Assembly (NCBI GenBank): GCA_937960895.1
Contig: CALCJD010000017.1
Span: 1 to 64,000, forward strand
Direction of reading: 5' to 3'
Source: an uncultured Spartobacteria bacterium
GTDB taxonomy: Bacteria; Verrucomicrobiota; Verrucomicrobiia; Chthoniobacterales; Terrimicrobiaceae
Length of the DNA: 64,000 bases
The translations under genes were made by a program, and so were the position numbers. How positions within the stretch are numbered: the first letter of the stretch is position 1; each line of letters opens with the position of its first letter. Shown here piece by piece: positions 46,589-55,287 of this stretch. The notes under the pieces were generated by a model, which was given only the letters and a program-made list of their open reading frames with translations, made no database searches and was not told where the DNA came from.

Positions 46589-46900
46589 ATGAACGAATTT
46601 CCGGAAAACGACGCGCTGTGGAAGGTGCTGGGCAGGGCCTCGTCGGCCAAGGCCTCGCCCTACTTCGTGCGCAAGGTGCTCCGTGAAGTCCGCACCGTGC
46701 GGCAGGGTCCGTCGCCCCTGGCGCTCTGGTTGCGCTGGCTGACCCCGCTCGGGGCGGCGGCCGCACTCACCCTCGCGGTGGTCACCTGGGAATCCCGCCG
46801 GCAGGAGGACGCGGATTTCAACGCCTACTTCGACACCGCCGCCGATCTCGAATCCCTCGTGGTTTTTGAGGAAAGCATCGCCTGGGCGGATCTGAACTGA
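46589..46900 (+). CDS. small single-pass membrane protein (103 aa), anti-sigma-like
   Basis: The cytoplasmic N-terminus ends in [18 protein letters not shown], followed by one membrane helix (about 46-65; [21 protein letters not shown]) and an acidic C-terminus ([23 protein letters not shown]). This layout matches small proteins that sit beside ECF sigma factors in Verrucomicrobia and may act as anti-sigma factors, but no sigma-factor gene is next to it. It begins 108 bases after purH. Family assignment is weak. Confidence 0.55.
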   Translation: MNEFPENDALWKVLGRASSAKASPYFVRKVLREVRTVRQGPSPLALWLRWLTPLGAAAALTLAVVTWESRRQEDADFNAYFDTAADLESLVVFEESIAWADLN

Positions 46901-47007
46901 TCCCCGGCTCGCTCCCATCGGAGAAATCCCCGATCAGGACCCTGACACCGGCCTGCGTGAACAACCGGGCGGAAAGGTCGCTGCGAAATCGCTGAAAACG
47001 CAGGACC

Positions 47008-47193
47008 ATGAAAAATCCCTATACCAAAATCAACCGCGCCCAACTCTCCCTGGGCGATCTCGTCAACGCCGTGGCCTCCAGCACCCGCAACAAACGGGAG
47101 GCCTTCGCCACATTGGCCGACCTTTTCGAAAGCGGCCGCGTCCGCATCAAGGATCACGGTCATTTCAAACGGGTCCGTCTCTCCGCGGCCTGA
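47008..47193 (+). CDS. small basic hypothetical protein (61 aa)
   Basis: A short basic, soluble protein: YTKINRAQLSLGDLVNAVAS, then FATLADLFESGRVRIKDHGHFKRVRL. The composition (regular mix, no low-complexity) supports a real gene, and CAGGACC precedes the ATG. No family is recognised. It lies between the anti-sigma-like protein and the HAD operon, all on the plus strand. Confidence 0.55.
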   Translation: MKNPYTKINRAQLSLGDLVNAVASSTRNKREAFATLADLFESGRVRIKDHGHFKRVRLSAA

Positions 47194-47289
47194 GTGACGC
47201 ACCCCGGCCGGGCCGGAAATCGCGCGGTGGGCGGATTATTTTCACCACCCACAGACGCAACCCGGGCCGGCGCTGCGATATGCTCGCAC

Positions 47290-47985
47290 ATGAAATGGCG
47301 GGCCTTTGCAACGGACTTCGACGGTACGATCGCCACCGACGGCACGGTGGACCAGACAACCATGGAGGCTCTGAGGCGCGTTCGCGCCGCCGGCCTTCTC
47401 ACCCTCCTGGTCACCGGCCGGCAAATGGAGGATTTTGAGGCCGCCCCGGAGATCCTCACCCTCTTCGATCTGATCGTCGCCGAGAACGGCGGTCTCGTGC
47501 ATTCGCCGGCCACCCGCGAATCCGTGATCGTCGGACACCCGCCTCCCCCCGAGTTTGTGGAGGAATTGATCCGTCAAAACATCCCGGTCTCCGTCGGCCA
47601 TTCCATCGTGGCCACGGTGGAACCCCACGAGGTGGCGGTGCTCGAAATCATCAAGGCCCAGGCCCTCGAGTTGCAGGTCATCTTCAACAAGGGCGCCGTC
47701 ATGATCCTTCCCGCGGGGGTCAACAAGGCCACCGGTCTGCAGGCCGCTCTCGCCCCCCACAACATTCCGCTTTCGGAGGTGGTGGCGGTCGGCGACGCGG
47801 AAAACGACCACGTCTTCCTCGAAAGCTGCGGACTTTCCGTCGCCGTGGCCAACGCCCTGCCCGCGCTGAAGGAACGCGTCCATTACCTCACCCCGTCCAA
47901 CGCCGGGGCCGGGGTCACCGAATTGATCAACGCCCTGCTGGCGGGCCAACTCGACACCCTTTCCCCCGTGAAGGAGGCCGCATGA
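47290..47985 (+). CDS. HAD-superfamily hydrolase (Cof-like)
   Basis: A 231-residue HAD phosphatase with a cap domain of the Cof/sucrose-phosphatase type. Motif I is ATDFDGTIATD (nucleophile Asp9, acid/base Asp11), motif II LLVTGR, and motif IV VVAVGDAENDHVF. Cof-type enzymes dephosphorylate sugar phosphates or related small molecules. The stop overlaps the start of the ROK gene (ATGA), and that gene overlaps the cupin gene in the same way, so the three are a tight operon probably handling one metabolite, likely a phosphorylated sugar. Confidence 0.88.
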   Translation: MKWRAFATDFDGTIATDGTVDQTTMEALRRVRAAGLLTLLVTGRQMEDFEAAPEILTLFDLIVAENGGLVHSPATRESVIVGHPPPPEFVEELIRQNIPVSVGHSIVATVEPHEVAVLEIIKAQALELQVIFNKGAVMILPAGVNKATGLQAALAPHNIPLSEVVAVGDAENDHVFLESCGLSVAVANALPALKERVHYLTPSNAGAGVTELINALLAGQLDTLSPVKEAA

Positions 47986-48689
47986 AGGTTCTCATGATTC
48001 ATGTCGGCGGGAGCAACGTCAAACTGATGAACGCCCGCGACGGCGAGATGCGAAAAATCAAATCGGGCAAGGAACTGACCGGTCAGGCCATGGCGGAGGC
48101 CGTGCTGGAGGCCGTGATCGACTGGGAACTCGACCGGGTCTCCATCGGTTACCCCGGACTGTTGAAAAAGGCCCGTCCGGTCCGCGATCCGCTGAACCTC
48201 GGCGGCGGCTGGCTGAACTATGATTTCGAGAAGGCCTTCGGCCGTCCGGTCCGCTTCATCAACGACGCCGCCATGCAGGCGCTGGGCAATTATGTGCAGG
48301 GACGCCTGCTTTTCATGGGCTTCGGCACCAGCATCGGCACGTGCATGATTGCGGACGACACCGTACTCCCCATCGAAATCGGACTGATCCGCTTCAGCAA
48401 AAACGAACGCTTCATGGACCGGCTTTCCAAGGAGGCCCTGAAGGAAAACGGCATCAAACCCTGGATTGAAGCCGTGCACGACGCGGTCGGGCTCCTGCAG
48501 GATGTCTTTCACCCCGACGAGACCGTGCTCGGCGGCGGCAACGCCAAGTTGATCGATCCCCTTCCCAACGCCTGCCGTCCCGTGGAAAATGCGTCGGCCT
48601 ATGTCGGCGCGGAGCGGCTTTGGGAGGACGCCGATCTTTTTGCCTCCGCCGACGAAAGCACCTGGAAAATCCAGCGCCGCACCCCATGA
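47982..48689 (+). CDS. ROK-family sugar kinase-like protein
   Basis: A 235-residue protein with ROK/polyphosphate-glucokinase features: MIHVGGSNVKLMNA (phosphate 1 region), SIGYPGLLKKARPVRDPLNLGGGWLNYDF, RPVRFINDAAMQALGNY (catalytic Asp in IND) and LFMGFGTSIGTCMIAD (adenosine/phosphate 2). The Cys-rich zinc motif of many ROK kinases is not present, and the protein is short, as in polyphosphate glucokinases. Expected role: phosphorylation of glucose or a related sugar by polyphosphate or ATP. It is translationally coupled to the HAD gene before and the cupin gene after. Confidence 0.85.
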   Translation: MKVLMIHVGGSNVKLMNARDGEMRKIKSGKELTGQAMAEAVLEAVIDWELDRVSIGYPGLLKKARPVRDPLNLGGGWLNYDFEKAFGRPVRFINDAAMQALGNYVQGRLLFMGFGTSIGTCMIADDTVLPIEIGLIRFSKNERFMDRLSKEALKENGIKPWIEAVHDAVGLLQDVFHPDETVLGGGNAKLIDPLPNACRPVENASAYVGAERLWEDADLFASADESTWKIQRRTP

Positions 48690-49207
48690 ATACACCCGCC
48701 ACCCCGCGCCCGATGCACGTCGAAGACTTTTATTTCAGCGGCACTCCCGAAATTCCCAACAACCTTCTTCTCCCGCTCGTGGTGTATCGTCAGGCGGTTT
48801 CCGGCGGGGACCTCGCCGCGGAGTTTGAGAAAATCTTCGCCCGCAACCACTGGCCTCCGGCCTGGCGCTACGGCATCTACCCGTTCGCCCATTACCACAG
48901 CACGGCACACGAAGCCATCGGGGTCTATCGGGGCCGGGCGCGGGTGCACTTCGGTCATACCGCCGGAATCACCCTCGATCTGCAGGCCGGCGATGCCGTG
49001 GTCATTCCGGCCGGCACCGGCCATCAATGTCTCGAAGCCTCGCCGGATTTTCATGCCGTGGGGGCCTATCCGGAAGGTCAGACGCCGGACCTTCTTCGCG
49101 CCGATGCACGCGAAGCCCCTGCGGCGCGGGAGCGGATCGACCAGGTGCCCCTTCCGGATTGCGATCCCATCGCCGGTCGCAACGGGCCTCTGGCGCACCT
49201 TTGGTAA
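48686..49207 (+). CDS. cupin-domain protein (YjlB-like)
   Basis: A 173-residue single cupin with the group pattern: NNWPPAWRYGIYPFAHYHST-like (HWPPAWRYGIYPFAHYHSTA), EAIGVYRGRARVHFG, GDAVVIPAGTGHQCL and FHAVGAYPEGQTPDLL, ending DCDPIAGRNGPLAHLW. His residues in AHYHSTAHE and GTGH could bind a metal. Members of this group have no established reaction, and isomerase or dioxygenase roles are possible. ATG 48686 overlaps the ROK stop, making it the third gene of the operon. Confidence 0.85.
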   Translation: MNTPATPRPMHVEDFYFSGTPEIPNNLLLPLVVYRQAVSGGDLAAEFEKIFARNHWPPAWRYGIYPFAHYHSTAHEAIGVYRGRARVHFGHTAGITLDLQAGDAVVIPAGTGHQCLEASPDFHAVGAYPEGQTPDLLRADAREAPAARERIDQVPLPDCDPIAGRNGPLAHLW

Positions 49208-49242
49208 GCACGCGGATACGCCCGGAAAAACGATTCCGGAAC

Positions 49243-49425
49243 ATGAACGCTCCCCATCGCCCGCACAAAACCCGGAAATCCTCCCAACCGCCGCCGCCCC
49301 GTCGGGAAAAATCCAACATGGATGAGCCCCAGGAGGAATTCATCGAACCGGTCGCCACCCCTTCGCAAACCATGAAAAGCCATTCCGCGGCCCGTCAGTC
49401 CGACACACGCAAGCAGGCCTCCTGA
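49243..49425 (+). CDS. doubtful small hypothetical protein (60 aa)
   Basis: A short Pro/Ser/Lys/Arg-rich frame without any recognisable domain; the second half (from Met26, MDEPQEEFIEPVATPSQT) is acidic then basic and may be the real product (ATG 49318). It lies between the cupin gene and a lipoprotein gene. Low-complexity composition leaves it uncertain. Confidence 0.3.
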   Translation: MNAPHRPHKTRKSSQPPPPRREKSNMDEPQEEFIEPVATPSQTMKSHSAARQSDTRKQAS

Positions 49426-49450
49426 TGCGAATCCCTTCAACATCCCACTT

Positions 49451-49705
49451 ATGAAAAAGCTCGTCACCCTTTGTCTTCTGGCCGCCTCGACCCTGGCGGT
49501 TTCCGGCTGCTTTGTTTACGAACGCCGTCCCGCCCGCACCGTGGTGGTCCGCGAATCGCCGGTCGTCCGCGAGACCGTCGTCACCACCCTTCCGCGGGGA
49601 TACCGCACCCGCGTCTACCGCGGCGACACCTATTATTATTCCCGCAACGTCGTCTATCGCGCCCGGCCCTCCGGGGGATACGTTTTGGTGGAACGTCCGT
49701 GGTAG
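49451..49705 (+). CDS. small lipoprotein (84 aa)
   Basis: A lipoprotein signal peptide (MKKLVTLCLLAASTLAVSGC, lipobox VSGC, mature Cys20) is followed by a Val/Arg/Tyr-rich chain (RTVVVRESPVVRETVVTTL, RVYRGDTYYYSRNVVY). It resembles in style the secreted protein at 4574-4822. Similar short RGDTYYY-containing lipoproteins are widespread and of unknown function. Probably anchored in a membrane. Confidence 0.65.
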   Translation: MKKLVTLCLLAASTLAVSGCFVYERRPARTVVVRESPVVRETVVTTLPRGYRTRVYRGDTYYYSRNVVYRARPSGGYVLVERPW

Positions 49706-49864
49706 GAACGTCCTTTTGCGGGCGGGGCCGGCCCTCCGCCCGCGTCCCCCACGCGTCCGATTGTGCGTGCGAAACACGCGCTCGCCTGCCAGAATGAAAA
49801 AAACGGTCGCGAAGCCGGCCGGACACGCGTTGGGAGCTCCCCCTGCGATTATCAAGGAACGCGC

Positions 49865-50026
49865 ATGAAAACAAACAAACCTTCAAAACCAAACGACCCG
49901 CACATCGGGACCCGGCACGCCAATCCGCGGAAACAAAGGGCGCTCCAACTGGGCGCCCGCTCCGAACACGAAACCGGCGCGAAACGTGAGCGCCTGATCC
50001 GGGAGGCCGCCCGCCGGGCGGAATAA
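49865..50026 (+). CDS. small basic hypothetical protein (53 aa)
   Basis: A 53-residue, highly charged protein without membrane segment (GTRHANPRKQRALQLGARSE, then KRERLIREAARRAE). AAGGA lies six bases before the ATG, a good ribosome-binding site. Its stop is six bases before the GlsB-family gene, so they are probably co-transcribed. It is likely an intrinsically disordered stress-type protein, which is inference from composition. Confidence 0.5.
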   Translation: MKTNKPSKPNDPHIGTRHANPRKQRALQLGARSEHETGAKRERLIREAARRAE

Positions 50027-50032
50027 GAGGCC

Positions 50033-50284
50033 ATGGGCGTCCTTTCCTGGATTCTCTTTGGCCTCATCGCCGGCGCGATTGCCAGACTGCTCACCCCCGG
50101 CGAAGACAAGGGCGGCTGTCTCCTGACCATAGTCCTGGGCATTGCCGGTGCCGCCGTCGGGGGCTGGATCGGCACCCAACTGGGCTTTGGCAGCATCACC
50201 GGATTCAATCTGGGGAGCTTTGGCCTGGCCGTTCTGGGTGCCATCATTTTGCTGTTGATCTTTCGCCTGATTCGCAAACGCTGA
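50033..50284 (+). CDS. GlsB/YeaQ/YmgE-family membrane protein
   Basis: An 83-residue protein with three membrane helices and Gly-rich turns: WILFGLIAGAIARLLTPGED, CLLTIVLGIAGAAVGGWIGT and LAVLGAIILLLIFRLIRKR. This matches the transglycosylase-associated/GlsB small membrane family, induced by envelope or osmotic stress in several bacteria. AGAGG lies just before the ATG. It is followed after three bases by the sugar-binding protein gene, so read-through is possible but the two functions are unrelated. Confidence 0.85.
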   Translation: MGVLSWILFGLIAGAIARLLTPGEDKGGCLLTIVLGIAGAAVGGWIGTQLGFGSITGFNLGSFGLAVLGAIILLLIFRLIRKR

Positions 50285-50287
50285 CCC

Positions 50288-51496
50288 GTGGGCCGGCGCA
50301 GACGTTTCCTTCTTCCTTTCCTTTGGCTGCTGGCCGCCGCGCCGATCCTTCCCGGCCGGACCGCCGAACCCGCCGAATTGCGCGTCCTGATGGAACCGGA
50401 TGGACGCGGCGTCTGGCGCGCGCTTTTTGACGAGTTTCACCGCCGGAATCCGGACATCCGCGTCCGGGCCGTCGAAGGTCCCGCATCCACCGACGCGCGC
50501 GAGGACATGTATGTCAACGCGCTCCTCGCCGGTTCGCAGGATTACGACCTCGTTTACGCCGACACCATCTGGATTCCCAAATTCGCGGCGGCCGGGTGGC
50601 TGGTGGATTTGACCGATCTCTGGCCGGCGGAAAAATGGGCGTCGTTCTCCGAGGCGGCCCTCGCCGGTGGGACCTACAAGGACCGCATCTATCGCGTGCC
50701 GACCCAGCTCAACGCCGGAATCCTTTATTACCGCAAGGACCTGCTCGACCGCCTCGGTGTGGCGCCACCCCGCACCTATGACGAACTGGCCGACATCGCC
50801 CGACGCGCGGAGGCGCCGGTGAACGGTTTTGTCTGGCAGGGCAAACAATACGAAGGCCTCACCTGCAACTTTCTCGAGGTGCTGCGCGGTTACGGCGGCT
50901 TCTGGATCGAAGGGGGCGAAGTCGGATTGGATCGTCCCGAGGCGGAAAAGGCGCTCGAATTTCTCTGCCGTGCCGTCGGCACCATCTCCCCGAAAGGCGT
51001 CACCACCTACGCCGAGGAGGAGAGCCGCCTGCTGTTTCAATCCGGCCGCGCGCTCTTCCTGCGCAACTGGCCCTATGTGTCCAATCTGCTGGCCGAAGCC
51101 GAACTTCCGCCCGGCTTCGAGGTCGGCATCACCCCGCTGCCGGCCCCGACATTTGGCGGAGCGGGTTTTGCCATCCTCTCCTCGAGCCGGTCGCCGGAGG
51201 CCGCCCTGCGGTTTCTGGAATTCGTTTCCTCGCCCGAGGCGGTTCGGCTTCTTTACGATCGCGGCGGGGTGCAACCGGCGCTGAAATCCTTTTACGAAAA
51301 CACCGACGACCCGCGTCAGCGCGCATTGTATGCCGCCATGCAAAACGCGGCGCCGCGTCCGGCGCTGCCCCAATACGCCCGGGCCTCGGACATCCTGCAG
51401 CGTCAGGTCAGCGCCGCCCTCACCGGCCAGAAAGCCCCGCGCGAAGCCCTGCGCCAGGCCGCGCTCGAGACCCGTCAACTTCTGGCCCGTCCATGA
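50288..51496 (+). CDS. sugar ABC transporter, extracellular solute-binding protein
   Basis: A 402-residue family 1 solute-binding protein. A signal peptide (about 1-25; RRRRFLLPFLWLLAAAPI) without lipobox Cys precedes the mature domain ELRVLMEPDGRGVWRALFDEF, YVNALLAGSQDYDLVYADTIW, and the substrate-cleft segments LNAGILYYRKDLLDRLG and EGLTCNFLEVLRGYGGFW. It delivers sugars, probably di- or oligosaccharides of the maltose/trehalose class, to the permeases encoded next (four-base overlap). It starts with GTG and lacks a visible Shine-Dalgarno. Specificity is inferred from the trehalose genes 6 kb downstream. Confidence 0.88.
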   Translation: MGRRRRFLLPFLWLLAAAPILPGRTAEPAELRVLMEPDGRGVWRALFDEFHRRNPDIRVRAVEGPASTDAREDMYVNALLAGSQDYDLVYADTIWIPKFAAAGWLVDLTDLWPAEKWASFSEAALAGGTYKDRIYRVPTQLNAGILYYRKDLLDRLGVAPPRTYDELADIARRAEAPVNGFVWQGKQYEGLTCNFLEVLRGYGGFWIEGGEVGLDRPEAEKALEFLCRAVGTISPKGVTTYAEEESRLLFQSGRALFLRNWPYVSNLLAEAELPPGFEVGITPLPAPTFGGAGFAILSSSRSPEAALRFLEFVSSPEAVRLLYDRGGVQPALKSFYENTDDPRQRALYAAMQNAAPRPALPQYARASDILQRQVSAALTGQKAPREALRQAALETRQLLARP

Positions 51497-52368
51497 AATC
51501 CTCCCGGGCCGCCTGGTGGTTTCTCGCGCCCCTGCTTTGCCTGGTGGCGGTTTTTGCGATCTACCCGCTGGTTCGGATGCTGGTCCTGAGTTTCACCACC
51601 CAAAACCTCGAAACGCAGTTCGCGCCCGTTTTCGCCGGCGCCGCAAACTACCAACGCGCCTGGCACGACAGTCATTTTTGGGAAACCGTCCTGCGCACTT
51701 TGGTGTTCACCGTGACCGCCGTGGGACTGGAGCTTTTGCTGGGGCTCGCCGCGGCCCTTGCGCTGCACCATTCCTTTGTGGGGCGCGGACTGGCCCGGAC
51801 CGCCGCCCTTGTTCCGTGGGTGCTTCCAAGCTCGGCCCTGGCCCTCGGCTGGATCTGGATCTTCAACGACCAGTTCGGCGTCCTCAATGACCTGCTGCAG
51901 CGCGGGGGCCTGCTTTCCTCGCCCGTGGCCTGGCTCGGCCATCCCGGTTCCGCCTTTGCGGCGGTCATTCTTGCCGACGTCTGGAAAACCACCCCCTTCC
52001 TCACGCTCCTCCTTCTCGCGGGACTCCAGACCATTCCGACCGAACTCTATGCCGCCTCCGCGCTCGACGGCGCCTCGCGCTGGCAGCAGTTCCGTCACAT
52101 CACGCTGCCCCTTCTGCGTCCGGTCATTTTTGTCGCCGTGCTCTTCCGCACCCTGCAGTCCTTCGGCATCTTCGATCTGGTTTATGTCATGACCGGAGGC
52201 GGTCCCGGCGGAGCCACGGAAACCGTCGCCCTGTACACCTACCGCAATTTCATGCGCTACCTGGACTTCGGCTACGGCGCGGCCCTGCTCGTGATCAGTT
52301 CCGGAATCCTCGCCCTGCTGACCGCCGCGCTCTGGCTCCTGGTGGGCCGCGGACGATCCCTCTCATGA
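51493..52368 (+). CDS. sugar ABC transporter permease (MalF-like)
   Basis: A 291-residue inner-membrane permease with six helices. The EAA loop that contacts the ATPase reads YAASALDGASRWQQFRHITL-PL, and the WVLPSSALALGWIWIFND segment is typical of MalF/UgpA-type subunits. Its start overlaps the binding-protein stop and its stop overlaps the second permease. Together they form the membrane channel of a CUT1 sugar importer. Confidence 0.9.
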   Translation: MKSSRAAWWFLAPLLCLVAVFAIYPLVRMLVLSFTTQNLETQFAPVFAGAANYQRAWHDSHFWETVLRTLVFTVTAVGLELLLGLAAALALHHSFVGRGLARTAALVPWVLPSSALALGWIWIFNDQFGVLNDLLQRGGLLSSPVAWLGHPGSAFAAVILADVWKTTPFLTLLLLAGLQTIPTELYAASALDGASRWQQFRHITLPLLRPVIFVAVLFRTLQSFGIFDLVYVMTGGGPGGATETVALYTYRNFMRYLDFGYGAALLVISSGILALLTAALWLLVGRGRSLS

Positions 52369-53198
52369 AACGCCTCCCCATCCGCCTTGTTTCCGTGCTG
52401 CTGCTCACCGGCTTTCTTGCCTGGTGCCTGGCCCCGCTCTGGTGGCAGTTCGTCACTTCGCTCAAGTCCGACGCGGAAATCACCACGGTGCCGCCCACCT
52501 ACTGGCCGCACCGCCTCACCACCGACCACTATGCGGCGCTGTTTGAACGCCGTCCGTTCGGACGATACCTCTGGAACAGCTTTTTCATTTCCACCGGGGC
52601 GACCCTGCTCTGCCTCGCGGTGGCCACGCCCGCGGCCTACAGCCTCGCCCGCCTTCGTCCCAAGGGCGGACGCGCCGTGGCCGCCCTCCTTATCGCCGTC
52701 TCCCTCTTTCCGGCCATCACGTTCTTTTTTCCGCTTTATGAAATGGTCCGATTCCTCGGACTGGCCAATCACCCCATTTCCCTCATCGTGCCCTATGCCA
52801 CCTTCAACTTGCCGCTGGCGGTGCTGTTTCTCGTCGCGTTCTTCCGGACGATCCCGCCCGCCATCGAGGAAGCCGGACTGATGGATGGACTCGGCCGCCT
52901 GGGCATTCTCACCCGCCTCATCCTGCCCCTCTCCGCCCCGGGCCTCGCCACCACCGCCATCCTGGTTTTCATCGCCTCGTGGAACGAATTTCTCCTCGCG
53001 CTCACCTTCCTGCCGAGGGACGAGGCCCGGACCGTCACCGTGGCCATCGCGTCCCTGAGCGGCGGAAGCATTTACGAACTCCCCTGGGGTCAGATCGGCG
53101 CCGCCATCCTGCTCAGCGCGGCGCCCCTGCTGGTTCTGGTGGCCTTTTTCCAGCGCCGCATCGTGGCCGGACTCACCCAAAGCGCCACCACCGGCTGA
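52365..53198 (+). CDS. sugar ABC transporter permease (MalG-like)
   Basis: A 277-residue inner-membrane permease with six helices, MalG/UgpE class. The N-terminus ends in WQFVTSLKSDAEITTVPPTYWP, the EAA loop is EEAGLMDGLGRLGILTRLILPLS and SWNEFLLALTFLPRDEARTVTV is the usual conserved C-terminal segment. It pairs with the MalF-like subunit. No ATP-binding gene (msmK/malK type) follows; such ATPases are often encoded elsewhere and shared. Confidence 0.9.
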   Translation: MKRLPIRLVSVLLLTGFLAWCLAPLWWQFVTSLKSDAEITTVPPTYWPHRLTTDHYAALFERRPFGRYLWNSFFISTGATLLCLAVATPAAYSLARLRPKGGRAVAALLIAVSLFPAITFFFPLYEMVRFLGLANHPISLIVPYATFNLPLAVLFLVAFFRTIPPAIEEAGLMDGLGRLGILTRLILPLSAPGLATTAILVFIASWNEFLLALTFLPRDEARTVTVAIASLSGGSIYELPWGQIGAAILLSAAPLLVLVAFFQRRIVAGLTQSATTG

Positions 53199-53286
53199 CC
53201 TTGAGGAGTTCATCAGGGCACTTCCCGATGCGTTCCGGCTTGTGAAGCGGCTCCCGATGTGACCAAAATGGTTTTCTCTCCCGGGC

Positions 53287-55227
53287 ATGCTTGCCAAAAA
53301 ACTGTTCCCCTACCTGTTTGCCGCGGGCGCCGTGGGGCTTATCGGCGTCGTGCGGGCGACGTTTTTCCAGTCGCTCATGGGAGACGGTTCCCCCTTCGGA
53401 CTCTTCACCCTGGCCGTGATCTGTTCCGCCTGGATCGGAGGTCTCGCTCCGGGCCTCCTCGCCACCGGCCTCTCCGTCCTGACCGGAGTGGTCTTTTTCA
53501 TCGACCCCGAAACGCTGGGCCGGCAGCACGTCGTGCTGGCGGTGATTTTTTCGCTCAGCGCCACCCTGATCAGCATCGTCTGCGAATCCCTGCGCCGCAG
53601 CCGCCAGCGGGCCGAGGAGGCCCGCGACAAGCTGGTCGAAAGCCAACACCATCTCCGCGAAAGTGAGATGCGCTTCCGTCAGCTGGCCGACTCCGCGCCC
53701 TTCCTCATCTGGATGACCGGCGCCGACGGACGCTGCTCGTGGCTGAATCGTCCGTGGATCGAATTCACCGGACAGCCGCTGGAGAAGCAACTCGGCGACG
53801 GCTGGGAAAACTTTGTTCATTCCGACGACATCACCCGCTGCAAGGAAACCCTTCGCCGGCATTTCGAAACCCGGACGCCGTTCGAGATGGACTACCGGGT
53901 CCGGCGTCACGACGGCACCTACCGCTGGCTGATCACCCGCGGCATGCCGCTTTTCAACGGCAGCGGCACCTTCCTCGGCTACATGGGCGGCAGCATTGAC
54001 ATTCACGAACGCAAGGAGGCCGAGAAGGTCAGCGAAGACACCCTGAAAAGGGAACAACACGCCCGCATCGAGGCGGAGCGCACCGCCCTGCTCAAGGACG
54101 AATTCCTGGCCACGGTCAGCCATGAAATGCGCACGCCGCTCACCGCCATGCTCGGCTGGGTGCAGCTCCTGCGCAATGGCACACTGTCCCCCGACACCGT
54201 TCCGCAGGCCCTCGAAACCATCGAACGCAATGCCCGCGCGCAGGCCAAATTGATCGACGACCTCCTCGACATGAGCCGCATCCTGTCCGGCCGTCTGCGG
54301 CTCGACGTCCAGCAGGTGCAGCCGGCCGAGATCGTCGAAGCGGCCATTTCCGCGGCCGAACCGGCGGCCACCGCCAAGAATGTCCGCATCGTCAGCAACC
54401 TCGATCCCCACACCGGCCCCATCGTCGGCGATCCCACCCGGCTCCAGCAGATCATCTGGAACCTTCTGAACAACGCCATCAAATTCACCCCGGCCAAGGG
54501 CCTCATCACGGTGCGCCTTGAGCGCATCGACTATTCCCTCGAAATTTCCGTGACCGATACCGGCGAGGGCATCACGCCGGAATTTCTGCCCCACGTCTTT
54601 GACCGTTTCCGTCAGCAGGACGCGTCCACCGTCCGGCGCCACCAGGGGCTGGGACTGGGACTGGCCATCGTCAAACAGCTTGTCGAACTGCATGGAGGGT
54701 CCGTCGAGGCGCACAGCGAGGGCGTGGGAAGGGGGGCCACCTTCCTCGTTCACCTCCCCATCTCCGCGGCCGTTCCGTTCCGACCGCCCCCCACTTCCCC
54801 GCCCGCCATCACCGAAAATCACACCCGGGAGGAAATTCCCCTGCCCTCCCTCCTCGGCACGAAAGTGCTGGTGGTGGACGACGATGCCGACGCCCGCGAA
54901 CTGCTTCGCTCCATCCTGGCCCAAAGCGGCGCCAGCGTGCGTACGGCCGGCTCCACCGCCGAAGCCCTGCAGCAATTTGACGCGCGGCGGCCGGACGTGC
55001 TGGTCAGCGACATCGGCATGCCGGACCGGGACGGCTACGACCTCATCCGGCACATCCGCGCGCGCAGCAGCGAATCCGGCGGCCACGTCCCCGCCCTGGC
55101 CCTCACCGCGTTTGCCCGCTCCGACGACCGCCGCCGCGCGATCGGCGCCGGTTTTCACATGCATCTCGCCAAACCCGTCGAACCCGCGGAACTGGTGACG
55201 GTGGTCTCCAGCCTGGCCCACCGCTAG
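53287..55227 (+). CDS. hybrid sensor histidine kinase/response regulator
   Basis: A 646-residue membrane protein: N-terminal membrane segment with several helices of DUF4118 type (about 5-90), a short coiled coil, a PAS/PAC domain (about 115-250; LADSAPFLIWMTGADGRCSW), a HisKA domain with His279 in FLATVSHEMRTPLTAMLGWV, an ATPase domain (IIWNLLNNAIKFTP, VTDTGEGI, HQGLGLGLAIVKQLVELHGG) and a C-terminal receiver with Asp575 in LVSDIGMPDRDGYDL. No partner response regulator with a DNA-binding domain is adjacent, so the output may be a phosphotransfer protein elsewhere. ATG 53287 follows the permease gene by 88 bases, so it may have its own promoter. Confidence 0.92.
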   Translation: MLAKKLFPYLFAAGAVGLIGVVRATFFQSLMGDGSPFGLFTLAVICSAWIGGLAPGLLATGLSVLTGVVFFIDPETLGRQHVVLAVIFSLSATLISIVCESLRRSRQRAEEARDKLVESQHHLRESEMRFRQLADSAPFLIWMTGADGRCSWLNRPWIEFTGQPLEKQLGDGWENFVHSDDITRCKETLRRHFETRTPFEMDYRVRRHDGTYRWLITRGMPLFNGSGTFLGYMGGSIDIHERKEAEKVSEDTLKREQHARIEAERTALLKDEFLATVSHEMRTPLTAMLGWVQLLRNGTLSPDTVPQALETIERNARAQAKLIDDLLDMSRILSGRLRLDVQQVQPAEIVEAAISAAEPAATAKNVRIVSNLDPHTGPIVGDPTRLQQIIWNLLNNAIKFTPAKGLITVRLERIDYSLEISVTDTGEGITPEFLPHVFDRFRQQDASTVRRHQGLGLGLAIVKQLVELHGGSVEAHSEGVGRGATFLVHLPISAAVPFRPPPTSPPAITENHTREEIPLPSLLGTKVLVVDDDADARELLRSILAQSGASVRTAGSTAEALQQFDARRPDVLVSDIGMPDRDGYDLIRHIRARSSESGGHVPALALTAFARSDDRRRAIGAGFHMHLAKPVEPAELVTVVSSLAHR

Positions 55228-55287
55228 GTTCGCAAAGCGGGCAAGCGGCCTGTGCGGGGTCGGCCCGCCGGCGTCCTGGGGGAAACG

